From Burkholderiaceae bacterium (GTDB lineage Bacteria; Pseudomonadota; Gammaproteobacteria; Burkholderiales; Burkholderiaceae_C), in the NCBI GenBank assembly GCA_023260355.1, contig JALQVJ010000101.1, positions 1 to 8,156 of the forward strand: a stretch of 8,156 nt of DNA, read 5' to 3'. Shown piece after piece: positions 6,404 to 8,156 of the stretch; the first letter of the stretch is position 1, and each line of letters starts with the position of its first letter. Below the pieces are notes generated by a model. It was given only the letters and a program-made list of their open reading frames with translations, did no database searches and was not told the origin of the DNA. Made by a program: the position numbers and the translations under genes.

Positions 6404-7917
6404 TGAAACGCCACCTCGTTGAAGCTGCGCAGCTTCCTGCTGTGCAATCCTTCGCCGGTGCGACGCAAAATTTCGAGGGCACGGATGCCGATTTGCAGGT
6501 GCTGATTCACCCGTTCTTTGTAGAAGTGATTGGCCATACCCGGCAGCTTGATCTCGCCGTGCAAGGGCTTGTCGCTGACGCACAAAAGCGTGCCATAGGG
6601 CACCCGAAAGCGAAAGCCGTTGGCGGCAATGGTCGCGCTTTCCATATCGAGTGCAATCGCTCGCGATTGTGAGAAGCGTTTGGCAGGCGTGCTGCGCTCG
6701 CCTGTGAATGGCAACAGCTCCCAGTTGCGGTTGTCCGTGCTCGCGACCGTCCCTGTGCGCAGGACTTGTTTCAAGTCTGAGCCGGTGAATTGTGTGATTT
6801 CTTGCACTGCTTGGCTGAGCGCCACTTGCACTTCGGCCAAGGCCGGAATGGGCACCCACAGTGGCAACTCTTCATCCAAGACGTGGTCTTCACGGACGTA
6901 GGCGTGAGCCAACACATAGTCACCGAGCGCCTGGGAGTTGCGCAGCCCAGCGCAATGGCCCAACATGACCCAAGCGTGTGGACGCAAGACGGCGATGTGG
7001 TCGGTCATGGTTTTGGCGTTGCTGGGGCCCACGCCGATGTTCACCATCGAAATTCCGGAGCGATCGGCACGCACCAGGTGAAACGCAGGCATCTGTGGCA
7101 ATCGCGCTGGTGGCTCACCCGTCTGCCCCATGACTGCCTCGGACACAATCGCGCGCTCTGCATCCGTGAGGCCTTCGCGCATGGTGACCACATTGCCTGG
7201 CTCAATGAATGCGATGTACTCACTGGTGGGGTTGGCCATTTCCGACTTGCCCAAAGCCATGAACTCGTCAATATAGAACTGGTAATTCGTCAGCAGCAAG
7301 AAGTTTTGAAATGCCCCGGGCGACGTCCCGGTGTAGTGGCGCAGGCGGTGCAGTGAATAATCGACGCGGGGTGCGGTGAACAAAGCGAGCGGCTGAACAT
7401 CCTCGCCCCATAGCTCGATGTCACCGTTGGCGATGACATCGTCCACGGCGGTCAGGTCCGGCAAATCAAAGACATCAGCGAGTCGACGCCGGTGTTCGAC
7501 TTTCAACTGGCCCTCAATGTGGTCGTTTTCTGCCAGAGAGAAGTGCACGGGAATGGGGGTGTCACTGGTGCCGACTTCCAACGCCACGCCATGGTTTTGA
7601 AGCAGCAATTCGAACTGCGTGCGGTAGTAGTGGCGAAACAAATCCGGCCGAGTCAGCGTCGTCTGAAACGTGCCTGCGCCGCTCACAAAGCCGTAAGACA
7701 CGCTTTTGTTGGCCAAGTGTGAGGTCGCCACACTTTGTGTGACCAGCTTCACATAGGGGTAACAAGCGCGGATGCGCTCAGGATGGGCAGCCACGGATGG
7801 CGACTGCACAAACGCTTGAAGCCCCTGCCGCAAGGTTTGGACTGACGCGTCGTAAATACCTTGGACTGCGGCGAGTGCACCCTCTGCCGATTGGTGAAAA
7901 GTCACGCTCGGATTCAT
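6400..7917 (-). CDS. amn: AMP nucleosidase
   Basis: Amn hydrolyses AMP to adenine and ribose 5-phosphate in the cytosol and so adjusts the adenylate pool. The 505-residue product is close to the E. coli enzyme (484). The N-terminal Amn-specific domain covers about 10-190, with YPYVKLVT at 53-60 and [19 protein letters not shown] at 76-94. The C-terminal phosphorylase-fold domain covers about 275-490, with [15 protein letters not shown] (293-307), MLGHCAGLR (318-326), [13 protein letters not shown] (422-434, ribose-binding Glu426) and the catalytic SDKP loop (448-451). The ATG at 7917 overlaps the gor stop (ATGA) and no independent ribosome binding site is evident, so translation is probably coupled. 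The 3' end overlaps the permease start in the same way. The E. coli enzyme is activated by MgATP and inhibited by phosphate; whether this holds here cannot be read. Confidence 0.96.
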   Translation of the reverse strand: MNPSVTFHQSAEGALAAVQGIYDASVQTLRQGLQAFVQSPSVAAHPERIRACYPYVKLVTQSVATSHLANKSVSYGFVSGAGTFQTTLTRPDLFRHYYRTQFELLLQNHGVALEVGTSDTPIPVHFSLAENDHIEGQLKVEHRRRLADVFDLPDLTAVDDVIANGDIELWGEDVQPLALFTAPRVDYSLHRLRHYTGTSPGAFQNFLLLTNYQFYIDEFMALGKSEMANPTSEYIAFIEPGNVVTMREGLTDAERAIVSEAVMGQTGEPPARLPQMPAFHLVRADRSGISMVNIGVGPSNAKTMTDHIAVLRPHAWVMLGHCAGLRNSQALGDYVLAHAYVREDHVLDEELPLWVPIPALAEVQVALSQAVQEITQFTGSDLKQVLRTGTVASTDNRNWELLPFTGERSTPAKRFSQSRAIALDMESATIAANGFRFRVPYGTLLCVSDKPLHGEIKLPGMANHFYKERVNQHLQIGIRALEILRRTGEGLHSRKLRSFNEVAFQ

Positions 7918-8156
7918 GATGCTGCTGGCACCCGCATGGTGACAAACTCTTCGGCTGCGGTCGGGTGAATGCCAATCGTGCTATCGAACTGGGCTTTGGT
8001 GGCGCCACACTTCATGGCCACCGCAAAGCCTTGAACGATTTCGCCTGCATCGGCCCCAACCATGTGCAAGCCCACCACGCGGTCTGACTCGGCATCGACG
8101 ACCAGTTTCATCAAAGTCCGTTCCGTGCTACCCGACAAGGTGTGTTTGAGGGCCCG
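7914..8156 (-). CDS. gor: Glutathione reductase, C-terminal part
   Basis: The last 80 codons of a pyridine nucleotide-disulfide oxidoreductase, open at the right window edge. It shows the C-terminal dimerisation domain: [30 protein letters not shown] and [14 protein letters not shown]. The HPTAAEE motif contains the His-Glu pair that serves as active-site base for the partner subunit. The whole enzyme reduces glutathione disulfide with NADPH; the redox-active cysteines and the FAD and NADPH domains lie outside the window. FVTMR together with [12 protein letters not shown] favours glutathione reductase over lipoamide or mercuric reductase, but without the NADPH domain this is not final. Its stop overlaps the amn start by four bases (ATGA). 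Confidence 0.87.
   Translation of the reverse strand, partial: RALKHTLSGSTERTLMKLVVDAESDRVVGLHMVGADAGEIVQGFAVAMKCGATKAQFDSTIGIHPTAAEEFVTMRVPAAS

Noticed and set aside
6404..6859. N-terminal extension of the permease frame, 152 codons
   Set aside because: It lies entirely within amn in another frame; the ATGA overlap and GAGGTGG site support the start at 6403.
6790..7356. Plus-strand frame of 188 codons
   Set aside because: His/Gln-rich antisense shadow of amn with no family resemblance.

Overview
This window looks like a piece of a betaproteobacterial chromosome, most likely order Burkholderiales and plausibly family Comamonadaceae. The evidence is its G+C-rich coding DNA, the types of Rpe, RpoH, Psd, Amn and Rieske proteins, and a HAD / Rieske / SppA gene trio that I recognise from that order. 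A foreign, A+T-rich patch is attached at the left edge. I see no tRNA, rRNA, CRISPR array, insertion sequence or plasmid function.

Layout. Positions 1-288 (minus) hold an A+T-rich fragment (about 28% G+C over the first 240 bases) of a phage-type family B DNA polymerase, including catalytic motif A. It is fused in frame to about 38 codons (289-402, about 44% G+C) that resemble LivH, the permease of branched-chain amino acid ABC transporters. At about 400 the sequence changes abruptly to ordinary Burkholderiales DNA starting at the ATG of rpe. This is most easily read as an assembly chimera at a contig end.

The plus strand then carries rpe (401-1090, ribulose-phosphate 3-epimerase) and a tight cluster of a HAD-IA phosphatase (1206-1862), a small Rieske protein (1881-2255) and an SppA-type S49 membrane protease (2265-3221). 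The cluster ends at a strong hairpin (3303-3338) that also serves the convergent gene rpoH (3386-4315, minus; heat-shock sigma factor). rpoH is preceded by a perfect CIRCE operator (4352-4378), the binding site of the repressor HrcA. Divergently, psd (4624-5457) encodes phosphatidylserine decarboxylase.

The right part is a minus-strand operon read from the window edge leftwards: the 3' end of gor (glutathione reductase, 7914-8156), amn (AMP nucleosidase, 6400-7917) and an EamA/DMT-family permease (5513-6403). Both junctions are ATGA stop/start overlaps.

The bacterial genes are housekeeping or stress related: pentose-phosphate and glycolate metabolism, membrane lipid synthesis, envelope proteolysis, the heat-shock sigma factor, thiol redox and adenylate balance. 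The most informative signals outside the genes are the CIRCE site in front of rpoH and the chimeric left edge. I found no convincing new defence, mobile or biosynthetic system.
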